Assembly: GCF_003116095.1 (NCBI RefSeq)
Contig: NZ_LGRA01000021.1
Location: forward strand, 318,715-382,714
Direction of reading: 5' to 3'
Length of the DNA stretch: 64,000 nucleotides
Origin: Azospirillum sp. TSO35-2
GTDB taxonomy: Bacteria > Pseudomonadota > Alphaproteobacteria > Azospirillales > Azospirillaceae
Position 1 is the first letter of the stretch; each line of letters opens with the position of its first letter. A program made the position numbers and the translations under genes. This document shows, in pieces, positions 20,202-29,393 of the stretch. The notes under the pieces were generated by a model. It was not told the origin of the DNA, did not search any database, and worked only from the letters and a program-made list of their open reading frames with translations.

Positions 20202-21188
20202 ATGCCAAACGTCACGCCCCCGCTCGTCGTCGCCCTCGCCTATGACGGACTCTGCACCTTCGAATTCGGCGTCGCCGTCGAGGTGTTCGGGTTGCCACGG
20301 CCGGAACTCGGTCCCGGCTGGTACCGCTTCGCCGTCGCCGCGGTGGAACCCGGGCCGCTGCGCGCGGTCGGCGGTCTTCGGGTCGAGGTCGATGGCGGTC
20401 TGGAGCGGATCGACGAGGCCGACATCGTCATCGTCCCCGGCTGGCGCGGCGCGCGCGAACCGGTGCCGGCGCCCTTGACGGCGGCGCTGCGCCGGGCCGA
20501 CGCCCGCGGCGCCCGCATCCTGTCGATCTGCTCCGGCGCCTTCGTTCTGGCCGCCGCCGGGCTGCTGAACGGACGGCGCGCCACCACCCACTGGCGCTAT
20601 GCCGCCCTGCTCGGCGAGCTTTACCCGAACATCCGGGTGCAGCCGGACGTGCTGTATGTCGACGAGGGCAGCATTCTGACCTCCGCCGGCAGCGCCGCCG
20701 GGATCGACCTCTGCCTGCATCTGGTGCGCCGTGACTTCGGGGCGGAGGCCGCCAACAGCGTCGCCCGCCGTCTGGTGGTCCAGCCGCACCGCGAGGGCGG
20801 GCAGGCGCAGTTCATCGAAACCCCGGTGCCGACCGCCCGGGAGGGCGCGCGTCTGGGGCCCCTGCTCGACCGGCTGCGGGACACGCTGACCGAGGAGCAC
20901 ACGCTGGCGTCCATGGCCGCGACCGCCGGCATGAGTCTTCGCACCTTCCTGCGCCGCTTCCAGGCGCTGACCGGCATGACGCCCGGCGAGTGGCTGCTGA
21001 CCGAACGGCTGTCGCGCGCCCGCGACCTGCTGGAAGGCAGCGCCCTGCCGGTGGAGGAGATCGCGACCCGCGCCGGTTTCGGCTCCGCCGCCACGCTGCG
21101 TCACCATTTCCGCCAACGCCTCGGCCTCAGCCCGGTGCGCTACCGCGCGCGATTCCACCGCGGCGTCAGCGTTCCGGCAACCGGATAA
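20202..21188 (+). CDS. FtrA-type AraC-family regulator with DJ-1/PfpI domain
   Basis: A 328-residue transcription regulator. The N-terminal half (about 8-180) is a DJ-1/PfpI (GATase1-like) domain with Cys110 in LSICSGAF at the nucleophile elbow. The C-terminal 100 residues hold two AraC helix-turn-helix motifs, ending in the AraC signature (IATRAGFGSAATLRHHFRQRLGLSP). This GlxA/FtrA arrangement is common in regulators of small-molecule responses. ATG 20202 is chosen because the upstream extension is not homologous. It is divergent from the rhodanese gene; a terminator follows. Confidence 0.88.
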   Translation: MPNVTPPLVVALAYDGLCTFEFGVAVEVFGLPRPELGPGWYRFAVAAVEPGPLRAVGGLRVEVDGGLERIDEADIVIVPGWRGAREPVPAPLTAALRRADARGARILSICSGAFVLAAAGLLNGRRATTHWRYAALLGELYPNIRVQPDVLYVDEGSILTSAGSAAGIDLCLHLVRRDFGAEAANSVARRLVVQPHREGGQAQFIETPVPTAREGARLGPLLDRLRDTLTEEHTLASMAATAGMSLRTFLRRFQALTGMTPGEWLLTERLSRARDLLEGSALPVEEIATRAGFGSAATLRHHFRQRLGLSPVRYRARFHRGVSVPATG

Positions 21189-21191
21189 GGA

Positions 21192-21224
21192 AAAGGCGCG
21201 GACCGTCGCCGGCCGCGCCTTTCT
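21192..21224 (+). terminator. Rho-independent-type terminator after the AraC-family gene
   Basis: AAAGGCGCGG and CCGCGCCTTT form a 10-bp stem (21192-21201 with 21213-21222) around an 11-nt loop. The T run is short. It lies between convergent genes (ends at 21188 and 21250), so it can serve both strands. Confidence 0.7.
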
Positions 21225-21249
21225 CGTCACCGGTCCCGCCGGTGGATGT

Positions 21250-21645
21250 CTACTTCCGCTCGATCAGTTCGACCTTGTAGCCGTCCGGATCCTCGATGAA
21301 GGCGATGACGGTGCTGCCATGCTTCATCGGGCCGGGCGCGCGCGGGATCTTGACGCCCTCGGCGGCCAGCTTCTCGCAGGTCGCGTAAATGTCCGGCACG
21401 CCCAGCGCGATGTGGCCATAACCGGTGCCGATCTCGTACGGCTCCTTCTGATCCCAGTTGTGGGTCAGTTCCAGAACCGCGGTGTCGGATTCGTCGCCGT
21501 AGCCGACGAAGGCCAGCGTGAAGCGCCCGCCCTCGTAGTCGTTGCGGCGCAGCAGCTTCATGCCGAGCAGCCGGGTGTAGAAGTCGATGGATTTGTCCAG
21601 GTCCAGCACGCGCAGCATGGTGTGCAGCAGGCGGAATTCGCTCAT
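21250..21645 (-). CDS. gloA: Lactoylglutathione lyase (glyoxalase I)
   Basis: Glyoxalase I isomerises the methylglyoxal-glutathione hemithioacetal to S-lactoylglutathione, a detoxification step. The 131-residue protein is the short Ni-dependent bacterial type; the four metal ligands can be read as His8 (LLHTML), Glu59 (VLELTHN), His78 (GYGHIA) and Glu126 (KVELIE). It is the last gene of the lpx run: its start overlaps the lpxB stop by 4 nt, so it is translated from that transcript. Confidence 0.95.
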   Translation of the reverse strand: MSEFRLLHTMLRVLDLDKSIDFYTRLLGMKLLRRNDYEGGRFTLAFVGYGDESDTAVLELTHNWDQKEPYEIGTGYGHIALGVPDIYATCEKLAAEGVKIPRAPGPMKHGSTVIAFIEDPDGYKVELIERK

Positions 21646-22859
21646 GGTCTCAGTTCTCCCGCATTTGGGTGTTTGGCGCGGTTGTCCGCGATGACGGCGA
21701 GGATGGCACGGGCCGCGCGTTCGCTGGGTGGCGTGTCGCCCTGCCCCAGCCAGCGCGCGACCTCCGCAACGCCGTCGATCTGCTCCCGCCGCGCCGTCGG
21801 GTCGTCCAGCAGGCGCCCGAGTTCGGCCGCCAGTCTATCGGGCCGGCAATCCTGTTGCAGCAGTTCCGGCACCAGCATCCGATCGAGCATCAGATTGACG
21901 AGGTTGACGTACTTCACCCGGATCAGCCGGCGGTACAGTGCGACGGTCACCGGGTTCAGCCGGTAGGCGATCACCGTCGGCAGACGGGCGAGCGCCAGTT
22001 CCAGCGCCACGGTCCCCGATGCGGCGAGCGCCACCTCGGCCGCGGCGAAAGCGTCGTATTTCTCCGCATCGCCCTCGACCAGCAGCGTGCGCACCGGCCA
22101 GTCGGCGATGGACGCGGCCACGCGGTCGCGCACCGTCGCCACCGTCGGCACCACCGCCACCAGGGTCGGGTGGCCGGGCCGCAACCGCTCCAGAGTCGCG
22201 CGGAAGTCCGGCAGCAGCCGCGACACCTCGCCCTTGCGGCTGCCGGGCAGCACCGCGACGATGCGGTCGGCAGGGGCGAGCCCGTGCCGCGCGCGGAAGG
22301 CCGCGCCGTCGCCCTTGCCCGCCCCACCCTCGACCACCGAATGGCCGACGAAGGTGCAGGCCAGCCCTTCACGTTCGAAATAGGGCGGCTCGAAGGGCAG
22401 GATCGCCAGCAGATGGTCGTAGATCGCGGCGTATTTCGCCGCCCGCTTCGGCTTCCAGGCCCAGACGGTCGGCGCCACATAATGGATCAGCGGAATGCCG
22501 GGGTCGGCGGCGCGGACCTTGGTCGCCACCCGGACGGTGAAGCCGGGCGAGTCGATGCCGATCACCGCATCCGGGCGCAGGCGCCGGATCTCGGCCACCG
22601 TCTGGTCGATCCGGCGGATCAGGTTTGGCAGGTGCGGCAGCAGCTCGAAGATGCCGAACAGCGTCAGTTCGCCCATCGGGAACAGGCTGACCAGCCCTTC
22701 CGCGATCATCTTCTCGCCGCCGATCCCGACGAAACGCACCCGGCCGCCGGTCAGCCGCCGCGCCGCCGCCATCAGCCGGGCGCCAAGCGCATCGCCCGAC
22801 GGCTCCCCGGCGATCAGGAACAGGGTCGGGCCGTCGCCGGCCGGGTCCGAGTGCGTCAT
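21642..22859 (-). CDS. lpxB: Lipid-A-disaccharide synthase
   Basis: A GT19 glycosyltransferase joining lipid X to UDP-2,3-diacylglucosamine to give the lipid A disaccharide on the inner face of the inner membrane. Its 405 residues show the family marks [13 protein letters not shown] at the N-terminus, [23 protein letters not shown] and LPGSRKGEV. It overlaps lpxI upstream and gloA downstream by 4 nt each, showing tight coupling. LpxI, just upstream, makes one of its substrates. Confidence 0.97.
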   Translation of the reverse strand: MTHSDPAGDGPTLFLIAGEPSGDALGARLMAAARRLTGGRVRFVGIGGEKMIAEGLVSLFPMGELTLFGIFELLPHLPNLIRRIDQTVAEIRRLRPDAVIGIDSPGFTVRVATKVRAADPGIPLIHYVAPTVWAWKPKRAAKYAAIYDHLLAILPFEPPYFEREGLACTFVGHSVVEGGAGKGDGAAFRARHGLAPADRIVAVLPGSRKGEVSRLLPDFRATLERLRPGHPTLVAVVPTVATVRDRVAASIADWPVRTLLVEGDAEKYDAFAAAEVALAASGTVALELALARLPTVIAYRLNPVTVALYRRLIRVKYVNLVNLMLDRMLVPELLQQDCRPDRLAAELGRLLDDPTARREQIDGVAEVARWLGQGDTPPSERAARAILAVIADNRAKHPNAGELRP

Positions 22860-23713
22860 GACGGGATCTCGATGCCGACCACGAACAGGCCGAGCCGGTC
22901 GGCCGTCGCGGCCACCGCCTCGCGGTCGACCAGCAGGCTGCCGCCGGCCTCCACCGCGATGCCGCGCAGACCGGCGGCGGCGGCGTTCTCCACCGTGGTG
23001 ACGCCCATGGTCGGCAGGTCGATTCGGCGGTCCTGCTTCGGCTTCTTCACCTTGACCAGCACGCCGCCGGGTCCAGGCCGCGCCAGAGCGGCGCAGCGGG
23101 CGAGCATGGCGTCGGTGCCCTCCACCGCCTCGACCGCCAGGACGATGCCCTGCTGGACCACAGCACCCTGGCCGACGTCGAGCGCCCCCGCCGCACGGGC
23201 GACCTCCACCGCGCGGGTGATGTCGCGTTCCGCCTCGGCGTCCGGGGTCAACCGGCCGACCGGGCCGGGCAGCGTCAGCAGATCCTTGAGCAACTCGTGC
23301 AGGCCGACGACGCGGAAACCGTCCTCCTCAACCTCGCGGACCACGGCGCGCAGCAGGCCGTCGTCCCCCAGCGCGCGGGTGCCGACGCGGGCGAGAAAGC
23401 GCGTGGTGCGCCAGTCCGGCATCAGTTCGGTGAAGGATGGGCGTCGGACCGGGCCGGCCAGCACGACCTCGGTCACGCCCTCATCGTGCAGGCGGCGCAG
23501 GATGGTGCCGGCGGCGCCGAAACGGCTCCACACATGCGGCAGCCCGGCCACCGTCTCCGGGTCGGTGTGGCCGTCGAAGGCGACGACGAACACCTCGCGC
23601 CCCTGCCCGCGCACCGCGGCGGCGATGCGGGCGGGCAGCGTGCCGCCGCCCGCCATGATCGCCAGCTTTGGGCCGGCCGCTGTCCGGCTTGCCGCCTCTG
23701 GGGAATCGGCCAT
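22856..23713 (-). CDS. lpxI: UDP-2,3-diacylglucosamine pyrophosphatase LpxI
   Basis: LpxI (formerly DUF1009) hydrolyses UDP-2,3-diacylglucosamine to lipid X; it replaces LpxH in alphaproteobacteria. The 285-residue protein has an N-terminal domain starting LAIMAGGGTLP, VVAFDGHTDPE and VVLAGPVRRPS, and a C-terminal catalytic part with GQGAVVQQGIVLAVEAVEGTD and the basic KVKKPKQDRRIDLPTMG. It overlaps lpxB by 4 nt and follows lpxA by 12 bp. Confidence 0.95.
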   Translation of the reverse strand: MADSPEAASRTAAGPKLAIMAGGGTLPARIAAAVRGQGREVFVVAFDGHTDPETVAGLPHVWSRFGAAGTILRRLHDEGVTEVVLAGPVRRPSFTELMPDWRTTRFLARVGTRALGDDGLLRAVVREVEEDGFRVVGLHELLKDLLTLPGPVGRLTPDAEAERDITRAVEVARAAGALDVGQGAVVQQGIVLAVEAVEGTDAMLARCAALARPGPGGVLVKVKKPKQDRRIDLPTMGVTTVENAAAAGLRGIAVEAGGSLLVDREAVAATADRLGLFVVGIEIPS

Positions 23714-23725
23714 CGGCCGGCCGCC

Positions 23726-24520
23726 TCAGCCTTCGCGCGGCTGGCAGAGGGAGCGGGCTTCCTTGGCGCGGATGAAGCCAAGCACGTCGGAGATCAGCGC
23801 CCGGTCGCCAAAATCGCGACCGACCTCCTCGACCCGCTCGGCAAAGGTGCCTTCCGGACCGAACAACATGCGGTAGGCGGCACGCAGGGCGTGGATGTCG
23901 TCCTTCTTGAAACCGCGGCGCTCCAGCCCGACCAGATTGAGCCCGGCCAGACGCGCGCGGTCGCCCATCACCAGACCGAAGGGGATGACGTCGTTCTCGA
24001 CGCCCGACATGCCGCCGATCATGGCGTGGGAGCCGATGCGCACGAACTGGCGCACCGCCGACAGCCCGCCGATGATGACGTAGTCGCCCAGGGTGACGTG
24101 GCCGCCCAGCGTCGCGTTGTTCGCCATGATGATGTGGTTGCCAACGACGCAGTCGTGCGCGACGTGCGAGCCCATCATGAACAGCCCGTCGTCACCGACG
24201 CGGGTGATCATGCCGCCGCCCTCGGTGCCGGGGTTCATCGTCACATGCTCGCGGATCTGGTTGCGGGCACCGATGACCAGTTCCGACGGCTCGCCGTGGA
24301 ACTTCAGGTCCTGCGGGCGATGGCCGATCGACGCGAAGGGGTAGATGACGGTTTCGGCGCCGATGCTGGTGCGCCCGTCGACCGCCACATGCGACACCAG
24401 CCGAACGCCGTCGCCCAGCGTGACGTCGGGCCCGACGACGCAGAAGGGACCGATGGCGACCCCCTCACCCAGCTTGGCGGCGGGATCGACGATGGCGGAC
24501 GGATGGATCGTGACGGTCAT
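23726..24520 (-). CDS. lpxA: UDP-N-acetylglucosamine acyltransferase
   Basis: LpxA O-acylates UDP-GlcNAc with a hydroxyacyl group from acyl carrier protein, the first step of lipid A synthesis. The 264-residue sequence is built of hexapeptide repeats forming the left-handed beta-helix, with catalytic His122 in [10 protein letters not shown], followed by the C-terminal helical domain. The start ATG 24520 overlaps the fabZ stop by 4 nt; the longer frame upstream is a read through fabZ. Confidence 0.97.
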   Translation of the reverse strand: MTVTIHPSAIVDPAAKLGEGVAIGPFCVVGPDVTLGDGVRLVSHVAVDGRTSIGAETVIYPFASIGHRPQDLKFHGEPSELVIGARNQIREHVTMNPGTEGGGMITRVGDDGLFMMGSHVAHDCVVGNHIIMANNATLGGHVTLGDYVIIGGLSAVRQFVRIGSHAMIGGMSGVENDVIPFGLVMGDRARLAGLNLVGLERRGFKKDDIHALRAAYRMLFGPEGTFAERVEEVGRDFGDRALISDVLGFIRAKEARSLCQPREG

Positions 24521-24999
24521 TTTTCGTCCAGAATCATGGCGGAATAGACGGCTTCGGCGACGAGGACGCCGTTGACCTTGGCCTCGCCCTTGAACTTCCA
24601 CACGTTGGCGCGCTGGCGCTGCTTGGTGACGTGGATGTGGATGGTGTCGCCGGGGGTGACCGGGCGGCGGAAACGGCCCTCGTCGACCGTCATGAAATAG
24701 ACCAGCTTGCCTTCGGCCTCCGCCCCCAGGGTGGCGACCACCAGCACGGCCGAGGTCTGGGCCATCGCCTCGATGATGAGGACGCCGGGCATCACCGGGC
24801 GCGACGGGAAATGGCCCTGGAAGAAGGGTTCGTTGCTCGTCACGTTCTTGACGCCGGTGGCGCTGTCGCCCAGCGTCACGTCGATGACCCGGTCGATCAT
24901 CAGCATCGGGTAGCGATGCGGGATCATCTGCATGATCCGCATGACATCGATGTCGTCGATCTTCTTGCCTTGCGCGTTGTTGTCCGCCGTCACGTCCAT
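24517..24999 (-). CDS. fabZ: 3-hydroxyacyl-ACP dehydratase FabZ
   Basis: FabZ dehydrates beta-hydroxyacyl-ACP in fatty-acid elongation, competing with LpxA for hydroxyacyl-ACP. The 160-residue hot-dog protein has [12 protein letters not shown] and the active site His63 in [11 protein letters not shown] with Glu77 in IIEAMAQ. ATG 24999 is the start because the upstream open frame is intergenic. In most Gram-negative genomes lpxD precedes fabZ; here 215 bp of non-coding DNA and a terminator do instead, so fabZ probably heads its own operon. Confidence 0.96.
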   Translation of the reverse strand: MDVTADNNAQGKKIDDIDVMRIMQMIPHRYPMLMIDRVIDVTLGDSATGVKNVTSNEPFFQGHFPSRPVMPGVLIIEAMAQTSAVLVVATLGAEAEGKLVYFMTVDEGRFRRPVTPGDTIHIHVTKQRQRANVWKFKGEAKVNGVLVAEAVYSAMILDEK

Positions 25000-25162
25000 A
25001 GTCCGGCCGCCCGCCTTTCCAAACACAAACCGAGAGGGTTCAGCGTTCCCGTTGAATCGGGAACGGGCACCGATGCCCCGATGGGGCCCGGCGCCTGTTG
25101 ATTTACACCGCCTTCTTGCCCCATTTCCGCGGCGACCGCAACCGCCGCAACCCCGAACGGAC

Positions 25163-25197
25163 AAAGCCGCCGCCATCCCGCGCGGGATGGCGACGGC
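25163..25197 (-). terminator. Terminator after skp/ompH
   Basis: A perfect 22-bp palindrome (25171-25192; arms CGCCATCCCGC) extends by four more pairs on each side after one mismatch and is followed, in the minus direction, by TTT. It lies 18 bp past the skp stop and splits the envelope run from fabZ-lpxA. The rest of the gap (25000-25162) holds another 8-bp-arm hairpin at 25044-25065 (CGTTCCCG/CGGGAACG) and presumably the fabZ promoter. Confidence 0.7.
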
Positions 25198-25214
25198 CCT
25201 GCCCCAAGTCGGGA

Positions 25215-25856
25215 TTACTGCTTCGGAACGTTCAGCGCAACCTGGGGCAACTTCTTGTTCACCCGCTCCATCACCGTGTCGGTGACGTCGAGCTGGGTGT
25301 CGACCAGGACGAACTGCTGGCGCGCCAGCACCAGGTTGGCCCCGCGTTCGCGCGAGATGTCGGCAACCACCTCGACCATCGTCTTGTGGACGACGGCCAT
25401 CGCCTCGTTCAGCGCCGTTTCCAGAACGCGCTTGCGGTTCTGGACGGTCTTCTGGACGTCGGCGACCTGCTTTTCGAAGTCGCGGCGCTTGGCGGCAAGG
25501 GCCTCCGGCGCCAGAACGGTCTGCTGCTTGCGCAGCTCGTCCTCGTTCTTGCGCAGCTTGTCCTCAAGCGACGAGATTTCCTTCTGATAGGAATCGCGCA
25601 ACGCTTCAAAGGACTTGGTGATGCCCTTCGACGCGCTGGATTCCTGCATGATCTTCTGGACGTCGATCACCGCGATGACCGGAGCCTTCAGATCGGTGTG
25701 CACCGCGTCGGCCGCCTTGGGGGCGTCGGCCTTCGGAGCCTCGGCCTTGGGCGCGGTCTGCGCCTGGACCGACGTCGCGGCGAAGAGAAGACCGGCGGTC
25801 ATGGCGACCGACAGGGCGGCGACGCGGAGCGACGCCTTGGACTTGATGGGTTGCAT
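25215..25856 (-). CDS. skp: Periplasmic chaperone OmpH/Skp
   Basis: A 213-residue exported chaperone that carries unfolded outer-membrane proteins to BamA. The signal peptide ([20 protein letters not shown], cleavage near VQAQ) is followed by an Ala/Lys/Pro-rich stretch that is longer than in E. coli. The Skp core [10 protein letters not shown] then leads to a long coiled coil (residues about 85-150) and the C-terminal strand. It starts 2 bp after the bamA stop. A terminator follows, where lpxD would usually be. Confidence 0.92.
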   Translation of the reverse strand: MQPIKSKASLRVAALSVAMTAGLLFAATSVQAQTAPKAEAPKADAPKAADAVHTDLKAPVIAVIDVQKIMQESSASKGITKSFEALRDSYQKEISSLEDKLRKNEDELRKQQTVLAPEALAAKRRDFEKQVADVQKTVQNRKRVLETALNEAMAVVHKTMVEVVADISRERGANLVLARQQFVLVDTQLDVTDTVMERVNKKLPQVALNVPKQ

Positions 25857-25857
25857 C

Positions 25858-28197
25858 TTAGAACCTGGTTCCAAAGCTGAAGCGGATGAGTTCTTTCTTG
25901 TCGTAGCTTTCCTTGCGCAGCGGCAGCGCAACGTCCAGCCGGATCGGGCCGAACGGGGACTTCCACGACACACCGGTGCCGACCGACACACGGATGGACT
26001 CGTCGTCCTTCACGTTCGGGTCGTTGATGTCGGCCTTGCCGAGGGTGCCGACGTCGGTGAAGGCATGACCGAGCAGACCGAACTCCTCCGGCAGGCCGAA
26101 GGGGAAGCTCATCTCGACCGACGCACGGGCGTAGCGCGTACCGCCCAGCGCGTCGCCGGTCGAGGTGTCGCGCGGGCCGATGCCGGCGGTGTTGAAGCCG
26201 CGCAGCGTGTCGCCGCCGATGAAGAAGCGGTCGCCGAGCGCGACCTTCTGGCCGAGGCCGAAGATGTAGCCGACCTCGCCCGTGGTGCTCAGCACCCAGC
26301 TGTCGGCGCCCAGCGGCAGGTAGTAGCCACCGGCCAGCTTGTTGCGCAGGAAGCGGACCGAGCCGCCCAGACCGGCGATGTCGTTAGTCAGGCGGATGAA
26401 ATAGCCTTCGGTCGGCGTCAGCTTGCTGTTGCGGGCGTCGTAGGTCAGCTCCTGGCCGATCAGCGAGGTCAGGCGCTCACCGCGCTGCTCCTGGATGTAC
26501 TTCGACGCGGTGGTCGGCACTTCCTCGATCAGCGTGTCCTGCAGCTGGTAATAGACGCGCTGGCGCAGGCGTTCGGTCAACGGGAAGCCCAGGCGCAGCG
26601 CGAAGCCGGTGTTCTTCTCGTTGAACGAGCTTTCGTCCTGGTAGTTGTAGCGCGTCCGGAACACGTCCACGCCCGCCGACAGGTCGCGGTCCATGAAGTA
26701 CGGTTCCGTGAAGGAGAGGTCGTACAGCTGGCGCCGACCGGACAGGGTCGCACCCAGGCGCAGATCCTGGCCGCGGCCGAGCAGGTTGCGCTCGCGGATC
26801 GAGAAGTCGCCCAACGGGCCGTCGGAGGTCGAGAAACCGGCACCGATCGAGATTTCACCGGTCGACTGCTCGGCCACGTCGACGTTCACGACGGTGCGGT
26901 CGGGGGCGGCGCTCTCCGCGGTCGTGATGTTCACGCGCTCGAAGAAGCCAAGATCCTTGATGCGCTGTTCGGAGCGCTTCAGCTTCGACGCGTTGAAGGG
27001 GTCGCCTTCCGACAGCAGCATCTCGCGACGGATCACCTTGTCCAGCGTGCGGACGTTGCCGGTGATGTCGATGCGGTCGACGAAGGTGCGCGGCCCCTCG
27101 TTGATCTCGTAGGTGATGTCGATCGAGTGGTTTTCACGGTTGCGCGTGATGCGCGGCCGGACGTCGACGAAGGCGTATTGCAGGTCGCCGACGGCGGTCG
27201 TCAGCTTGGTGATGGTGTTCTCCACCTCCTGCGCGTTGTACCAGTCGCCCTCGCTGGTGGTGACGCTGTTCTGCAGCACCGCGGGGTCGAGCTGCTTCAG
27301 CGAGGTCTTGATGTCGACCTTGCCGAACTTGTAGCGCTCGCCTTCCTCGATGGTGAAGGTGATGAAGAAGTCCTCGCGGTCCGGCGTCAGCTCCGCCACG
27401 GCGGACACGACGCGGAAATCGGCGTAGCCCTCCTTCAGGTAGAAGCGGCGCAGCAGGTCGCGGTCGAAATTCAGGCGGTCGGGGTCGTAGTTGTCGTCCG
27501 ACGTCAGGAAGCGCCACCACGCCGATTCCTTGGTCTGGATCGACTCGCGCAGCGTGCCGTCGGAAAAATGCTCGTTGCCGATGAAGGTGATGCCACGCAC
27601 GCCGGTGCGCACACCCTCGTTGATCTCGAACACCAGATCGACGCGGTTCTGGTCGAGCTGGATGATCTTGGGCTCCACCGTCGCCGCGAATCGGCCCTGG
27701 CGGCGGTAGATGTCCTGGATGCGCTGCACATCGCTCTGGACGCGGGTCCGGGTGTAGACGACGCGGGGACGAAGCTGGATTTCCTTTTCCAGATTCTCCT
27801 TGTCGATGCGCCGGTTCCCTTCGAACGCGATGCGGTTGATGATCGGGTTCTCCGCCACCGTCACCACCAGCGTGTCGCCCTCGCGCTTCAGCACCACGTC
27901 GGCGAACAGCCCGGTGTTGAACAGCGCCTTCAGCGACTGGTCGACCCGGTCGGTTTCGAACGGGTCGCCGGGCTGGATCGTGAGGTAGGAGCGGACCGTG
28001 GAGGGTTCGATTCGCTGGGTGCCCTCGACCCGGATGTCCCGCACCGTGCCGCCGTTGAACACCTGGGCGATGCCGGAGCTGGCAGCGGCCATCGGCGCCT
28101 TCCCGGGCGGCGTGGATTGGGCGTGGGCGACAGACACCGTCGTCATGGCGCAGCCGGCCAGCAGGCCCGCCACCAGAACTTTGCTCGACACCGGCAA
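25858..28197 (-). CDS. bamA: Outer-membrane protein assembly factor BamA
   Basis: BamA is the Omp85 insertase that folds beta-barrels into the outer membrane. The protein (779 residues) has a signal peptide ending VAHAQ, then five POTRA domains (about 50-430; for example IRVEGTQRIEPSTV, IAFEGNRRI, ITFIGNEHF, VDIKTSL, IDITGNVRT), and a C-terminal barrel (about 440-779) with the LRGF loop motif in GGDTLRGF and a final Phe. I set the start at TTG 28197: AGGGAG lies 6 nt upstream. A GTG six bases further in is a second choice. It follows rseP by 26 bp. Confidence 0.95.
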   Translation of the reverse strand: MPVSSKVLVAGLLAGCAMTTVSVAHAQSTPPGKAPMAAASSGIAQVFNGGTVRDIRVEGTQRIEPSTVRSYLTIQPGDPFETDRVDQSLKALFNTGLFADVVLKREGDTLVVTVAENPIINRIAFEGNRRIDKENLEKEIQLRPRVVYTRTRVQSDVQRIQDIYRRQGRFAATVEPKIIQLDQNRVDLVFEINEGVRTGVRGITFIGNEHFSDGTLRESIQTKESAWWRFLTSDDNYDPDRLNFDRDLLRRFYLKEGYADFRVVSAVAELTPDREDFFITFTIEEGERYKFGKVDIKTSLKQLDPAVLQNSVTTSEGDWYNAQEVENTITKLTTAVGDLQYAFVDVRPRITRNRENHSIDITYEINEGPRTFVDRIDITGNVRTLDKVIRREMLLSEGDPFNASKLKRSEQRIKDLGFFERVNITTAESAAPDRTVVNVDVAEQSTGEISIGAGFSTSDGPLGDFSIRERNLLGRGQDLRLGATLSGRRQLYDLSFTEPYFMDRDLSAGVDVFRTRYNYQDESSFNEKNTGFALRLGFPLTERLRQRVYYQLQDTLIEEVPTTASKYIQEQRGERLTSLIGQELTYDARNSKLTPTEGYFIRLTNDIAGLGGSVRFLRNKLAGGYYLPLGADSWVLSTTGEVGYIFGLGQKVALGDRFFIGGDTLRGFNTAGIGPRDTSTGDALGGTRYARASVEMSFPFGLPEEFGLLGHAFTDVGTLGKADINDPNVKDDESIRVSVGTGVSWKSPFGPIRLDVALPLRKESYDKKELIRFSFGTRF

Positions 28198-28223
28198 ATC
28201 ACGCTCCCTGGCAAGGGGCTGGC

Positions 28224-29357
28224 TTAGGACACCAGTCCCCGGAAGAAATCGACCACGCGCAATTGAACAAGGTCGTTCCACGTGGCGAAGACCATGAGCG
28301 TTAATACCAAGGCCAATCCAATTCGGAAACCGTATTCTTGCGCTCGCGCTCCAAGCGGCCGACCGAGCAGCTTTTCGATGCCGTAGAACAGCAGGTGCCC
28401 GCCGTCCAGCATCGGCACCGGAAACAGGTTGATCAGGCCCAGGTTCACTGACAGGAAGGTCATGAACCAGACCAGCGGATACCAGCCGGATTGCGCCACC
28501 TCGCCCGACATCTGGGCGATGCGCAACGGCCCGCCCAGCTCCTCCGTCCCGCGCGATCCCTGGACCATCTGGCCCAGCGCGGTGAAGGTGCCGGTGACCA
28601 TGCCTGCGACTTCACGTCCCGCCTGCCAGACCGCGGTCAGCGGGTCGTGACGCTTCATTCCGACGCTGCCGCGGCTGATGCCGAGCAGCCCGACCTGGTG
28701 CGCGTTGCCGAGTCGGTCGGTGATGGTCTGCGACTCCGGCGTCGCGGTGACCGTCATCAGGCGGTCGTCGCGCTTCAGCTCGATCGCCAGCGGCTCGCCC
28801 GGACGGATCGAGACGATCTGCCGGATCTCCTCGAAGCGCTGCACGGCGGTGCCGTCGACGGTGACGATCAGGTCGCCCGGCCTGATCCCCGCGCGCTCCG
28901 CCGCGCTGCCCGGCTGCACGCCGCCGACGTCGGCGGGCGTGAAGGACTGGCCGGCGGTGGCGAACAGCAGCGACAGGACGACGATGGAAAAGACGAAATT
29001 GGCGATCGGCCCGGCGGCGACGATGGCCGCGCGCTGCCCCAGCCGCTTGTGATGGAAGGAGACGGCCCGCTCGTCGGCGGTCATGCCGGTCAGGTGCGCG
29101 CCGGGCGTGCTGGCCGGGTCGGCGTCGCCGAACATCTTGACGTAGCCGCCGAGCGGAAGGGCGCTGAGCTTCCAACGGGTGCCGACGCGGTCGGTGAAAC
29201 CGAACAGCTCCGGCCCGAAGCCGATGGAGAAGGTTTCGATCCGCACGCCGTTGCGCCGGGCCACCAGGTAATGGCCAAGCTCGTGCACGAAGACGAGCAC
29301 GGTGAGGACCAGCAAGAAGGCCAGCACCGAGGTCCAGAAACCGCCGATAACGTCCAT
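28224..29357 (-). CDS. rseP: Site-2 protease RseP
   Basis: An inner-membrane zinc metalloprotease that cuts anti-sigma factors and remnant signal peptides within the membrane. The 377-residue protein has HELGH at 25-29 in the first helix and the third zinc-ligand region PVPMLDGGH near the C-terminus. One PDZ domain is recognisable (PADVGGVQPGSAAERAGIRP), where E. coli RseP has two. It lies between dxr and bamA, the common proteobacterial order. Confidence 0.95.
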   Translation of the reverse strand: MDVIGGFWTSVLAFLLVLTVLVFVHELGHYLVARRNGVRIETFSIGFGPELFGFTDRVGTRWKLSALPLGGYVKMFGDADPASTPGAHLTGMTADERAVSFHHKRLGQRAAIVAAGPIANFVFSIVVLSLLFATAGQSFTPADVGGVQPGSAAERAGIRPGDLIVTVDGTAVQRFEEIRQIVSIRPGEPLAIELKRDDRLMTVTATPESQTITDRLGNAHQVGLLGISRGSVGMKRHDPLTAVWQAGREVAGMVTGTFTALGQMVQGSRGTEELGGPLRIAQMSGEVAQSGWYPLVWFMTFLSVNLGLINLFPVPMLDGGHLLFYGIEKLLGRPLGARAQEYGFRIGLALVLTLMVFATWNDLVQLRVVDFFRGLVS

Positions 29358-29393
29358 ACTACCCTTTGCGCCTTCCAGCGCCTCGAACGCGGA

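Noticed and set aside
25044-25065. CGTTCCCG/CGGGAACG hairpin as a second terminator before fabZ
   Set aside because: There is no T run on either side in the needed position, so it is only noted as a hairpin in the fabZ leader.
25615-28227. An 870-codon plus-strand frame antisense to bamA and skp
   Set aside because: It shows no recognisable motif and covers two well-supported minus-strand genes; it is a third-position GC artefact.
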